A DNA stretch of 64,000 nt, from assembly GCA_014376435.1 (NCBI GenBank), contig JACMRL010000010.1, forward strand, positions 52,368-116,367, given 5' to 3'. Under the pieces are notes generated by a model, which was given only the letters and a program-made list of their open reading frames with translations, had not been told where the DNA came from and did no database searches. The translations under genes were made by a program, and so were the position numbers. The stretch is from Bdellovibrio sp. (GTDB taxonomy: Bacteria; Bdellovibrionota; Bdellovibrionia; Bdellovibrionales; Bdellovibrionaceae). This document shows positions 17,412-26,134 of this stretch, piece after piece (the stretch's first letter is position 1; each line of letters starts with the position of its first letter).

Positions 17412-18871
17412 AAAACTTTTTTCAAAATGCCCCCGAAATCAAAAATACCTTCCAGTCAGACTCGTTTTTACAAAATTATTTAAAAAATAAAATTCCGGCT
17501 GAATATCAGAAATCAATCTTCGCACATTTAAATAAAGTCGGCGATTTAGCCGCGGGATCTTGGCTTCAGTGGGCTACAAATGCCGAAGCAAATCCTCCGA
17601 CGCTTACGCAGTTTAGTCCTTGGGGAAAGCGCATCGATGAAATTAAAGTTTCCGAAGGCTGGCTAAATCTAGAAAAAGCCGCCGCTACCGAGGGAATCGT
17701 AGCAACCGCTTTTGAGCGTAAACAAAAAGAATTTTCGCGTATTTACCAAATGGCCTTATTGTATTTATATTCTCCATCGAGTGCTTTTTATTCTTGCCCG
17801 TTAGCGATGAGCGATGGTGCGGCCCGCGCCCTTGAACTTTATGGTACAGATGAACTTAAGAAAACAGCGTTTAAAAATTTAACCTCCAGAGATCCCGAAA
17901 CTTTTTGGACCTCAGGCCAATGGATGACGGAGCGCACGGGGGGCTCTGACGTGAGCGGTACGAGTACAACTGCAAAAGTGGGTAATGCTGGCTATTTATT
18001 AAATGGTACCAAGTGGTTTACCTCGGCGACCACATCGCAAATGGCATTAACTTTAGCGCGTATTGAAGGCGCGGAAGCGGGTAACCGCGGCCTTTCTTTA
18101 TTTTACTTAGAATTGCGTGATCAAAATAAAAATTTAAATAATATCGAAGTACATCGTCTTAAAGATAAATTAGGTACAAAAGCACTGCCCACCGCTGAAC
18201 TTACGTTGAACGGAACGCAAGCCACCTTAATCGGTCAACCGGGTGAAGGTATTAAGCGTATCGCTAGCGTTCTAAATATCACGCGCATTTATAATTCAAT
18301 TTGTGCTTTAGGACACATGCGCCGTGCTTTAGACTTAGCTTGGGATTACTCCAAAAAACGTAAAGCTTTCGGCGCGTTTATTATTGATCATCCTTTACAT
18401 AAAAAAACATTAAATGATTTAGAAACTAAATTTCAAAAATCTTTTAAGCTAACTTTTTTTGTGGTCGAGCTTTTAGGCAAAGAAGAATGCGGCATTGCCA
18501 GCGAGGCTGAAAAAAAATTACTGCGCGCTTTGACTCCGATCGTAAAACTTTATACTGCAAAAAAATCGATTTTAATTTCTAGCGAAGCGATCGAAGCATT
18601 TGGTGGAGCCGGGTATATCGAAGATACGGGCTTACCGCGCTTATTGCGAGATGCTCAAGTATTTTCAATCTGGGAAGGTACTACAAACGTGTTAGCTCTG
18701 GATTTTATGAAGGTCTGTGAAAAAGAAGATGCGCTGAAAGCGGTGTTCGAAGTTGTTCAATTCACTGCAAATTCAAAATTACTGTTAGATGCTAAATGGA
18801 AAAATACCGAAAACGCGCGCGAGCTTGCATTTTTAGTCGCAGAGCTTGTGATCGAATCGATTAAGGCGTGA
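17408..18871 (+). CDS. acyl-CoA dehydrogenase, AidB-like
   Basis: 487-residue FAD flavoprotein of the acyl-CoA dehydrogenase fold. The FAD/substrate loop is [18 protein letters not shown]. The C-terminal domain has [20 protein letters not shown] and [20 protein letters not shown], the signature shared with AidB and ACAD11-type enzymes. Whether it oxidises acyl-CoA or acts in alkylation damage response as AidB does is open. The start overlaps the stop of the broken HEAT-like gene (ATGA), and a 68-residue membrane protein overlaps its own stop (GTGA). Confidence 0.88.
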   Translation: MKNFFQNAPEIKNTFQSDSFLQNYLKNKIPAEYQKSIFAHLNKVGDLAAGSWLQWATNAEANPPTLTQFSPWGKRIDEIKVSEGWLNLEKAAATEGIVATAFERKQKEFSRIYQMALLYLYSPSSAFYSCPLAMSDGAARALELYGTDELKKTAFKNLTSRDPETFWTSGQWMTERTGGSDVSGTSTTAKVGNAGYLLNGTKWFTSATTSQMALTLARIEGAEAGNRGLSLFYLELRDQNKNLNNIEVHRLKDKLGTKALPTAELTLNGTQATLIGQPGEGIKRIASVLNITRIYNSICALGHMRRALDLAWDYSKKRKAFGAFIIDHPLHKKTLNDLETKFQKSFKLTFFVVELLGKEECGIASEAEKKLLRALTPIVKLYTAKKSILISSEAIEAFGGAGYIEDTGLPRLLRDAQVFSIWEGTTNVLALDFMKVCEKEDALKAVFEVVQFTANSKLLLDAKWKNTENARELAFLVAELVIESIKA

Positions 18872-19074
18872 ATTTTTCAATCTCATCCATTATTGCCGGT
18901 TTTATTTTTAGCGTGATTGGCTTTTGGATGTTACGTGAAGCGAAGAAAAAATCAGATCTGCGCTTAGTCGTGATTGCGATTTTACTAATTGCTTACACTT
19001 ATTTTACGCCCAACCCTTATCTGGATTGGGGTGTGGGGGCGGCCCTTTGTGGTTTAGCTTATCTGATCTGGTAA
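18868..19074 (+). CDS. small inner-membrane protein
   Basis: 68 residues with a GTG start overlapping the dehydrogenase stop by 4 bp, so translation is coupled. Two or three hydrophobic helices ([43 protein letters not shown]) with a Lys-rich cytoplasmic loop. No family recognised; the coupling is the main reason to believe it is real. Confidence 0.6.
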   Translation: MNFSISSIIAGFIFSVIGFWMLREAKKKSDLRLVVIAILLIAYTYFTPNPYLDWGVGAALCGLAYLIW

Positions 19075-19129
19075 AATAAAAATTTGCGGTCGAGTGGACA
19101 AAAAAAGAAAAAACTAATTTAGTATTTTG

Positions 19130-19561
19130 TTAACTACGGGCTTGTATGCACAGTTGATCGCAACGCTCATTGTATGTAACTCCCGAATGAGATTTAACCC
19201 ATTTCCAACAGATATGATTTTTTGAAATCAATTCGTCTAGTAGATCAATTTGATCAGCATGTACATTGGGTCGGTCTTTTATTTTCGTCGCACAATTTAT
19301 TAAAACTCTAGAATCTGAATGAAGGCGTGCGTGGGTGCCGGGCACAAGACAGCTAAGAGCTTCAATGGCAGCCTGAAATTCCATACGGTGACTGTCGGTG
19401 TAGCGGACGCGGCCGGATGACTCGTGAATAATTTGATTATTTTCTACGATGACAAATGCCCACGAGCCCCATTTTCCCTTATGACTACCGTCCGTGTAAA
19501 CATCTAGAATATTTTTCCGCGGACGTAGTTTATTTAAAAAAACAGTAAAGAGCTTAAACAA
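19130..19561 (-). CDS. rnhA: ribonuclease HI-like protein
   Basis: Degrades the RNA strand of RNA-DNA hybrids. The four acidic catalytic residues are visible: Asp in VYTDGSHKG, Glu in HRMEFQAAIEAL, Asp in RLHSDSRVL, and the final Asp in NERCDQLC, preceded by the KSHSG loop. It has a 16-residue basic/hydrophobic N-terminal extension and lacks most of the basic protrusion of E. coli RNase HI. 143 residues. Activity is likely, though it may be a second RNase H in this genome. Confidence 0.85.
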   Translation of the reverse strand: MFKLFTVFLNKLRPRKNILDVYTDGSHKGKWGSWAFVIVENNQIIHESSGRVRYTDSHRMEFQAAIEALSCLVPGTHARLHSDSRVLINCATKIKDRPNVHADQIDLLDELISKNHICWKWVKSHSGVTYNERCDQLCIQARS

Positions 19562-19566
19562 AAAAA

Positions 19567-19671
19567 CTAATTTTTCTTCGCAGCTTTTTCTTTTTTCTTA
19601 GCTTGCTTCTCTTTAGTTGTAAGCTTTTGTTTGCCTTTATCTTCTTTTGGTTTATCAGAACTTTTAGCCAT
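19567..19671 (-). CDS. small lysine-rich protein, 34 residues
   Basis: A short gene with a strong ribosome site: AAGGAG six bases before ATG 19671. The product begins MAKSSDKPKEDKGK and is almost half Lys, with the rest Ala, Glu and polar residues. It is probably disordered and may bind nucleic acid, but nothing proves a function. It lies between rnhA and a small coiled-coil gene on the same strand, so all three may be cotranscribed. Confidence 0.55.
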   Translation of the reverse strand: MAKSSDKPKEDKGKQKLTTKEKQAKKKEKAAKKN

Positions 19672-19704
19672 GTGATCTCCTTTTAGTACTGCGTAAGTGC
19701 AGAT

Positions 19705-19923
19705 TTATTTTTTGTTTTTGGTTGTCTTTGCATGGTCAGATTTTTCGAGCTGGTCTTTGATCGCATCAATTTCTTTAGTTAGGCGCTTTTCGCTAGCTTG
19801 AGCCTGAGCTTTCGTATAACCCGTGCTGCGGTTAACCAGGGCTTGAACAACTTGCAGCTGTTTTTCTTGAGTTTTTAATTTAAGTTGGGTCTTTTTTAGA
19901 TTTTGTTCAGCCGCTTCATTCAT
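19705..19923 (-). CDS. small coiled-coil protein
   Basis: 72 residues, almost all Lys/Glu/Gln-rich helix (QLKLKTQEKQLQVVQALV and RLTKEIDAIKDQLEK) with a Lys/Asn-rich tail. No signal peptide. The AGGGG site before the ATG is good. Function unknown; probably a small scaffold or nucleoid-associated factor, but that is a guess. Confidence 0.55.
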   Translation of the reverse strand: MNEAAEQNLKKTQLKLKTQEKQLQVVQALVNRSTGYTKAQAQASEKRLTKEIDAIKDQLEKSDHAKTTKNKK

Positions 19924-19978
19924 GGATCAACCCCTTTGTAAGCCTTAGCGTAACATACTTCTGCGGGTAAACCAGTAG

Positions 19979-21316
19979 TTAAAAAACTGCGGGCTGGTAT
20001 GTGACCTTCGCTTTTTCTAATTTGCTGCCTTCGGCACCGTAAAAAATAAATACGTCTTGGTTGACTAATCGTTCATTGGCTTCGCTTTGAAAAAAAACTT
20101 TGTGCGGAAAGAAATACCATTGGGCCGTAAAAAATAGTCCGTAGCCGCCACGATTCATATCTTTAACAACGATTTTAGTATCGTTTTGATTTTTGTCGAA
20201 AGTTACAGACTCATTTTTAATGGCATTCCAGTAGTCAGTATTTTTGCGTGCGCCAATAACAAATACACACCAGTAAGTTAAGGATAGCAGGAGTAAAATG
20301 CAAATAAGTGGGTGAAAGCCTTTCCATTCGTAGCGCTGCCAAGCTTCCCACAAGTATTCGCCCACAAACACGGAACCTAAAATTAAAACTCCGGTCAAAT
20401 GCTGCGAGCTATCTTTTTTTATAATTAAAAAAGCTAATGTATTAAAAAATAAGTAGCATAGAAAATAGAAAAATAGCGGATCAGATTTACGAAACCACGT
20501 TTTTGACTTAAGTAAACCGATGCTTAAAATAATAATTTCTAACATATAGGATTGCAAAAAAGTTAGAAAAATACCGAAATCAAAATAAGTTTTTAAGTTT
20601 TCTTTATTAAAAAATCTTTCGGTAAACTGGCGGTGCCAGTAAGTTAAAAGCCACTGGCTATCCCACACTAAAAAGTCAAAACTAAGCCATAAAGAGATTG
20701 GGATAAGTAAACCCGCTAACTGGTAAGCTAAGCTTTTGCTAAGTTCAGAAAAGGATTCTTTACGCTTTAAACATAAACTGAGCATAAACAGTGCGGCCAG
20801 ATTAGGTAATAATTCTAAACCCTTCGTTAAAAAGGCTAAACCTATAAAAAGCCCCGCATAAAAAGGGCGTTTGTAAAAAACTAAAAACATCATCGACACT
20901 AAAGCTAATAATTGCGCCAACGGATCTAAAGAAGGCTGCGATACTTGTAAAGTATAAGCGCCGTTTAAAATGAGTGCGTAGGCTGCAATAATTCCGATGC
21001 GCTGGGCTTGGGTACGGTCTTTATTTCTTAACAAACAAATTTTGTAGATCGCATAAACTGATAATGCCGCGATTACATAATTGGGAATTTTTAAGGCTAA
21101 ATCTGAAAAACCGAATAGGGTCGTAAAAATGGATGAGTAGTAAAAAAATAGGTAAGGATGCTCGGCAAAAATTTGTGTTTGGGTAAAGTTAGGTAATTGT
21201 TGCGAGAAAATTCCGTGCACGCTGATTTCGCGGATGATCCAGGCATAAACGGCTCCATCGCCATGAATCGCCGACCAAAATACTTGCGCCGTGGTGACGA
21301 AAAAAAATGTGGCCAA
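19979..21316 (-). CDS. membrane glycosyltransferase, GT39/ArnT-like
   Basis: Polytopic protein of about 445 residues. The early luminal motif HGDGAVYAWIIREI (acidic residue after the first helix) and HPYLFFYYSSIFTTLFG are typical of the GT39/ArnT/PMT superfamily, which transfers sugars from polyprenyl phosphate to lipids or proteins. About ten hydrophobic segments follow, then a periplasmic C-terminal domain. No ATG exists: the first usable codon is TTG 21316. The frame extends upstream as VKKFYAYIALA, reaching TAA 7 codons after a GTG with a GAGGG site, as if the original N-terminus carries a nonsense codon. Confidence 0.7.
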   Translation of the reverse strand: MATFFFVTTAQVFWSAIHGDGAVYAWIIREISVHGIFSQQLPNFTQTQIFAEHPYLFFYYSSIFTTLFGFSDLALKIPNYVIAALSVYAIYKICLLRNKDRTQAQRIGIIAAYALILNGAYTLQVSQPSLDPLAQLLALVSMMFLVFYKRPFYAGLFIGLAFLTKGLELLPNLAALFMLSLCLKRKESFSELSKSLAYQLAGLLIPISLWLSFDFLVWDSQWLLTYWHRQFTERFFNKENLKTYFDFGIFLTFLQSYMLEIIILSIGLLKSKTWFRKSDPLFFYFLCYLFFNTLAFLIIKKDSSQHLTGVLILGSVFVGEYLWEAWQRYEWKGFHPLICILLLLSLTYWCVFVIGARKNTDYWNAIKNESVTFDKNQNDTKIVVKDMNRGGYGLFFTAQWYFFPHKVFFQSEANERLVNQDVFIFYGAEGSKLEKAKVTYQPAVF

Positions 21317-21481
21317 TGCAATATAAGCGTAGAACTTTTTACTTAAGGTATAAATAACTTCACATCCCTCAAACTGTATCTACAAGGCTATAAATTTTTT
21401 TTAACTTTGACAATAATATTTATATGCTTCTTTGCTTAAAGCTGAGTATTGTAAAACGCTAGATTGAACCGGGGGGTGTAT

Positions 21482-21850
21482 ATGAAAAATCTAAGAGTCT
21501 TTGTTCTAGCCGCATTATTCTTTTCTTGTGCTCACGAAGCACCGCCAAAGCCAGCAGCCACCCAAAATAGCTTGCGAAACTTGGCTTGCCCCGCACAAGG
21601 CTACTTGTCGAGCGGTATCACCCACGATAAACCAAAAAACGCCGAAGACTTCGTTCGTCTAGCAGTGATGCCGCCGCTGGCTTCGAAAGAGTGGAATATC
21701 AATGGCTTCGCTTCGCTTCAGCAAAATTTGTACTTAAGTTGTTATTATAGTTCAAAAAAAATTATTACCTTCAAACTTCCTCTACAAAATGAATTTTGCA
21801 TAGCGAAAGACGCGGATAAAAAACTTTTCGTCGAATGTATTAAAAAGTAA
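21482..21850 (+). CDS. small lipoprotein
   Basis: 122 residues. The signal MKNLRVFVLAALFFSCAHEA has a lipobox-like FFSC, predicting lipidation. The remainder has three further cysteines and a CPAQGYLSSG segment; no family recognised. ATG 21482 is chosen over an in-frame TTG at 21464 because a GGGGGGTG purine run precedes it. It ends 5 bp before the stop of the convergent NamZ gene. Confidence 0.65.
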   Translation: MKNLRVFVLAALFFSCAHEAPPKPAATQNSLRNLACPAQGYLSSGITHDKPKNAEDFVRLAVMPPLASKEWNINGFASLQQNLYLSCYYSSKKIITFKLPLQNEFCIAKDADKKLFVECIKK

Positions 21851-21855
21851 CCGGC

Positions 21856-23055
21856 TTACTTATAAATCCAGTATTTACGACTTTTTTTCACCCAAGCGGA
21901 TTCATCTTGTTTTAAAATTTTTTCAAGTTCTTGAATTTTTGAGTTAGCGCGATCAACCCATTCGCGAAAGTGTGTACCACCCGTAATCACATCAACGGCC
22001 AGTAGTCCGGCGGTGTACTCGTAAGCGAAGTCTCGCCAAATTGGGTACTGTGGGTATAATTCGCGGATACATTTTAGCATTAAGGCGATTAAGCGGTATG
22101 GCTTAAATAAAGTAGGTTTATATTTTGGCGTATCCGTATGAACTTGAAAACCGTGGCATAATTTTTTTTCGTGTTTGTGAAAAGCGGGTTCGAAAAAACA
22201 TTCTCTGATCAAAGCACCTTGCATCCACTGCGGCGCTTTCTGTTTCATGAGTTTAAGCACTTTGGCATAGTCAATATCTGAAGCGCCGACTTGTTCCAGC
22301 GCACGGGTTGTACCGCGACCTTCACTTAAAGTTGTACCTTCAATAATAACCGTGCCCGGATAAAAGCGCGCCATATTTAAAGTTTGCGCATTGGGAGAAG
22401 GATTTACCCACGCGCGATCTTCGGGCCAGCCGAATCCATGTTTCTTTTTAGGCTGGTAGCCTTTCATTTTAATCACGCGCAGATCTAAGCCTAAATTAAA
22501 ATGCTCTTTGTAAAAAACGGCCATCTCTCCGGAAGTTAAACCATGGCGCATCGGAAAAGGTGCCGCGCCTACAAAAGATTCAAAGCCATTTTTTAATGTA
22601 TGACCTTCGATTTCACGACCCGTTGGATTCGGACGGTCTAAAACAATCACCGATTTTCCGCGCTTCGCGCATTCTTCCATCACGTAAAGTAGGGTCGTAA
22701 TAAATGTATAAATACGGCAGCCTAAATCTTGTAAATCGAAAATCAAAACATCAAAGCTTTGCATCATCTCTTCAGTGGGTCTACGAACTTTTCCGTATAA
22801 GCTAAAAATTGGAATTTTATATTCAGCGTGCAAAATATCATCGCTTTCGATCATATTATCTTGTTTTTCACCTTTAACCCCGTGCTGCGGACCGAAGGCG
22901 GCGCTTAAGCCAATTTTTTTATGTAGTAAATCAAAGCTGTGATTTAAATTTTCATCAACACTTGCCGGGTGACAAACTAAAGCCACACGTTGTTTTTTTA
23001 ATTCTGTGATTAACTTTTTATTTTCTAGTAAAACTTCTAAACCCAGTTTCATCAT
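21856..23055 (-). CDS. namZ: exo-beta-N-acetylmuramidase NamZ-like (DUF1343)
   Basis: 399 residues matching the DUF1343 family, which includes NamZ, an exo-lytic hydrolase removing N-acetylmuramic acid from the non-reducing ends of peptidoglycan fragments. Family segments seen: RVALVCHPASV, FGPQHGVKGEKQDN, DLQDLGCRIYTF, VLDRPNPTGR, MRHGLTSGEMA, and GTTLSEGRGTTRALEQVGA. Unlike many members it has no signal peptide, so it may act in the cytoplasm on imported muropeptides. The second ATG (23052) has better spacing from GAGG. Six bp after a DOMON-like gene: an operon. Confidence 0.88.
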   Translation of the reverse strand: MMKLGLEVLLENKKLITELKKQRVALVCHPASVDENLNHSFDLLHKKIGLSAAFGPQHGVKGEKQDNMIESDDILHAEYKIPIFSLYGKVRRPTEEMMQSFDVLIFDLQDLGCRIYTFITTLLYVMEECAKRGKSVIVLDRPNPTGREIEGHTLKNGFESFVGAAPFPMRHGLTSGEMAVFYKEHFNLGLDLRVIKMKGYQPKKKHGFGWPEDRAWVNPSPNAQTLNMARFYPGTVIIEGTTLSEGRGTTRALEQVGASDIDYAKVLKLMKQKAPQWMQGALIRECFFEPAFHKHEKKLCHGFQVHTDTPKYKPTLFKPYRLIALMLKCIRELYPQYPIWRDFAYEYTAGLLAVDVITGGTHFREWVDRANSKIQELEKILKQDESAWVKKSRKYWIYK

Positions 23056-23061
23056 TCCTCG

Positions 23062-23583
23062 TTATCTTTTTAAAATAAAATTTTTAGCTAAATGAAAATC
23101 AGCTTTTTCGCCGTTGTGGGCCAATGCCATGTAATGCTTAATGCCAGATTTTTCTTTTAACACTGCATTTAAACTGACATCAAAATTAGAATTAGTATTC
23201 ACGCCGGCTAATTCAAGCTTTAAAAGCCGGCCGTCCCAATGCATACTTTTTAGTGCGATATCATTTGCAGCTTGCGGCGGTTGCGGGCTGCGATAGTCAG
23301 TAAAAAGATATTCATTCCAAGCCGGCTTTAAAGAAAAATTAAATTCGTAATATAAAGTTTCGTTTTGCGGGCGCAGAAACATTTCAAAACAGGTTTCATT
23401 CCATAATTCATTTTCGCGCGGTACCTGATGCGCATCGAAGCAAAAAGCTTTTGGCAATTCTAGAACTCCCGCGGAATCGATCACTTCAAAAATTAAAACT
23501 AGCTTCGAGCCTGCACGTTGCAAATCGCCGCGTAAGCTAAGTGTCGTAGGTAAGATTGATTGAAATGGTAATATGTTTTGCAC
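23062..23583 (-). CDS. DOMON-like domain protein
   Basis: 173 residues of beta-sandwich character. The segments RENELWNETCFEMFLRP and LYYEFNFSLKPAWNEYLF match the DOMON-like/CBM9-related group, thought to bind sugars or haem. It has no signal peptide. It sits directly upstream of the NamZ-like gene with a 6-bp gap, so a role in handling cell-wall sugars is inferred from context only. Confidence 0.7.
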   Translation of the reverse strand: MQNILPFQSILPTTLSLRGDLQRAGSKLVLIFEVIDSAGVLELPKAFCFDAHQVPRENELWNETCFEMFLRPQNETLYYEFNFSLKPAWNEYLFTDYRSPQPPQAANDIALKSMHWDGRLLKLELAGVNTNSNFDVSLNAVLKEKSGIKHYMALAHNGEKADFHLAKNFILKR

Positions 23584-23692
23584 TTAATTATGCTAGCAAA
23601 GACTTGATCAGTCGACTTCAGCAATACGATAAAGCCAGACCTAGGTACGGAGAGCGCCGGTCCTAATAAAAACCGTGGGTTGGTGATCGGTA

Positions 23693-25273
23693 CTAAAATA
23701 TCTCTTTTAGAACACGCCCTGAACTTGTTGCCGGTGGTAGAACACCCAGGATAAAAGACAAAGTAGGCGCCAAATCAATGACTTGAGCTTTTTCTGCATA
23801 AACTCCCGCTTTAATTTTATTTCCGTAAATGACTAATGGAACCACGCGGTCGTAAGAAAATCCGGTCATGTGAGTAACCAGGTTTTCATCTTTTTCCATA
23901 AAAAACGGGCGGGGAATTAAAATAATATCTCCACTGATTTCGGGGATGTATTGCCGTTGCAGCTGCTGACCTAATTCGCCGGGGGGAAGTTTACCATTTT
24001 GGATTTCCGTTGAAGTGGCAACCGCAAAGACGCCGGGTAAATCTTTAAGGGCTAATTTAAATTCTTGTTCCACGTCGGCCTGTTTTAATTTTTTATCTGC
24101 AATAGCGTTTTGATTAAGATAAAAGTGAAAAGACTTAGATGCGGATATCCATTCACCTTTTTTAGGTTGGCCGAATTTTTCATTCAGCCGAGTATAAACT
24201 TTTTTATAAAGATCTAAATAATCTAATTTGCCAGATTCAATTTTTGCTCTTTGTGCATAGTCAACGGTCGGGGCCACTCCGTGATCGGCGGTTAGCACAA
24301 TAACGACATCTTTCAGCGAACCCATGTGCTTACGTAATGTGGTTAAAAATTTTGAAAGTTGTTGGTCTTCAAATAAAGTGAGCTCTTCTAGTTCGCGCGA
24401 ATTAGCTCCGAAAGCATGGCCCAACATATCGTGAGTCGAAAGACTAATCGCTAAAATATCGGCGGCGCTGCCCAGACCTAATTTTTCAGATTTTAATGCG
24501 GCCGTGGCCGCTTCAAAAGAGGTTTGTACTCCGTAAGTTAAAGCCATTCCTTGTTTTGAATTTATTTTAAATTTTTTCTCAAAGCCAGTGTCATTATTTT
24601 CGCTTAAGCCAGTACCTTGGCCGTTGACGTTCCAGATTTTTTCCGTTTTTGCATCTTCTTGCAATTTTTTATTTAAAATTAAGACCCAAGCCGGTAAAGT
24701 TTTTGTGTAGTAATCACTGGTGCGCCAAACAAAATCTTTGTAATCCATCCACAATGCTAAATCAGCGCGGTGGCCGGCAAGCATCACCGCCGAACGATCT
24801 TTTAATGCAATACCGATTACTTTTGATTTGTAGCCAGCATTTTTTAGTTCGTCACCGACCGTGGTTGATTTTAAACTTCGCGGCGATATTCCGAATTGTT
24901 CGTCTTCGGCGCAGTAGTGCATTTTTTGCGTCTTACGATCATACCAATCGTTTAAAGGAATACCCATCATCACCGGATGGGAACCCGTCATGATCATCGC
25001 GTGCCCCGGGCAAGTCATGGATTGTAAAACATCGTATTCGGCGAAGGGATAGTAAGCCCCTTCAGACATTAAAAACTGAAAACCACCGACCTGGCCTTGG
25101 CTTCCGGGTTTAACAAATTTTTTATGAAAGCGAGTTAAATAATCGGCGCGAAATTGATCGATCACTAGCACCACCACCAGCTTCGGAGAACTTTGAAATT
25201 TAGCGATGGGTATTGAGGCTTGAGAAAATGTGGCTGATACAGTGAACAGCGTGATCAGAAAAATATTCTTCAT
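23693..25273 (-). CDS. exported alkaline phosphatase/phosphodiesterase, PafA-like
   Basis: 526 residues with a signal peptide (MKNIFLITLFTVSATFSQA). Metal and nucleophile motifs of the alkaline phosphatase superfamily: VLVIDQFRADYL, the Thr-nucleophile loop TCPGHAMIMTGSHP, STHDMLGHAFG and TADHGVAPT. It resembles PafA-type monoesterases and NPP phosphodiesterases. ATG 25273 has a good GGAG site; an upstream start adds 13 unlikely residues. Probable role: releasing phosphate in the periplasm. Confidence 0.85.
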   Translation of the reverse strand: MKNIFLITLFTVSATFSQASIPIAKFQSSPKLVVVLVIDQFRADYLTRFHKKFVKPGSQGQVGGFQFLMSEGAYYPFAEYDVLQSMTCPGHAMIMTGSHPVMMGIPLNDWYDRKTQKMHYCAEDEQFGISPRSLKSTTVGDELKNAGYKSKVIGIALKDRSAVMLAGHRADLALWMDYKDFVWRTSDYYTKTLPAWVLILNKKLQEDAKTEKIWNVNGQGTGLSENNDTGFEKKFKINSKQGMALTYGVQTSFEAATAALKSEKLGLGSAADILAISLSTHDMLGHAFGANSRELEELTLFEDQQLSKFLTTLRKHMGSLKDVVIVLTADHGVAPTVDYAQRAKIESGKLDYLDLYKKVYTRLNEKFGQPKKGEWISASKSFHFYLNQNAIADKKLKQADVEQEFKLALKDLPGVFAVATSTEIQNGKLPPGELGQQLQRQYIPEISGDIILIPRPFFMEKDENLVTHMTGFSYDRVVPLVIYGNKIKAGVYAEKAQVIDLAPTLSFILGVLPPATSSGRVLKEIF

Positions 25274-25442
25274 TAATACTCCGATATAAATGACAATGAG
25301 TGGGAGCCACACTTCGTGTCAATTTCCGAGCTGTGTGTTGGGTATTAAGATTGTGTTTGTGGGTGTTAACGCGCACAAACAACGTATTTTTGCATTTAAC
25401 TTGAGCTAATAGACCCATTATTATTCGCAAACACGAAAAAGC

Positions 25443-25471
25443 GTGACAAAAAACAATAAGCGCCATAGCTT
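25443..25471 (+). promoter_or_regulatory. possible promoter for tRNA-fMet
   Basis: GTGACA (25443-25448), 17 bp, then TAGCTT (25466-25471), 18 bp before the tRNA. Only a moderate match to sigma70 consensus; offered because position and spacing are right. Confidence 0.35.
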
Positions 25472-25489
25472 CTCTTAACAAGCATCTGT

Positions 25490-25572
<83 letters not shown>

Positions 25573-25597
25573 GAACCACTTCAAAAATGATAAGTAA

Positions 25598-25834
25598 TTG
25601 AAAATAAAAGTGAATTTAAATAATAAAAAATCAGGAAATAAAAAAGCGGTTCAGTGTGAACCACGGCCCCACTACTTTTTTCTGGATGCAGAAGATTCGA
25701 TTAAGAACTCTGAAGTCGGTCAGATTATTTGTCTGAATTTCGAGAGCGCCAGGGTGACTTTGCTTCGTAATCAGTTTTCGAATGGTGGTCCAACAGTCGT
25801 GCAAAAAACTGCAAATCAGATCAATGATTTGTAA
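25598..25834 (+). CDS. unrecognised small frame inside the island
   Basis: 78 codons from a TTG just inside the left repeat. The product is Lys/Asn-rich at first, then PHYFFLDAEDSIKNSEVG and ICLNFESARVTLLR. No clear ribosome site, no known family. It could be the cut-off end of a gene whose other part was lost at integration. Confidence 0.3.
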   Translation: MKIKVNLNNKKSGNKKAVQCEPRPHYFFLDAEDSIKNSEVGQIICLNFESARVTLLRNQFSNGGPTVVQKTANQINDL

Positions 25835-25839
25835 GCGAA

Positions 25840-26127
25840 TTAGAGAACCGGAATCAGTTCCTTAATTTGAAAGTGCTGAAAAGCAAGTTCGCCCTCCCAA
25901 TAGCCGGTACTTATTAAATTAGGAATGACCTTACTCTGGAATCGATCATTTAATGATTTCGGAAAGAAATCGGGAATAGGGATTTTTGAGACGCCTACAT
26001 CGCTTCCTAAGCCCACGAGTTTTCTCGACACAGTGTTAGAATAAAAAGGCACCAAGTCGGGTCCCGCCCATGCCAATGAAATCAGTGCTGCTTCACCTAG
26101 AATAGTCGAATCAAAACTCCCAACTAC
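25840..26127 (-). pseudogene. PAS-domain fragment
   Basis: This frame opens right after the kinase stop codon and has no start in place. Its translation, with LGEAALISLAWAGPDLVPFY, DFFPKSLNDRFQSKVIPNL and STGYWEGELAFQHFQ, is the pattern of a PAS sensor domain, and it ends at a stop. It is probably a leftover piece of another sensor kinase or regulator truncated on both sides. Confidence 0.5.
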
Positions 26128-26134
26128 TTAAGAC

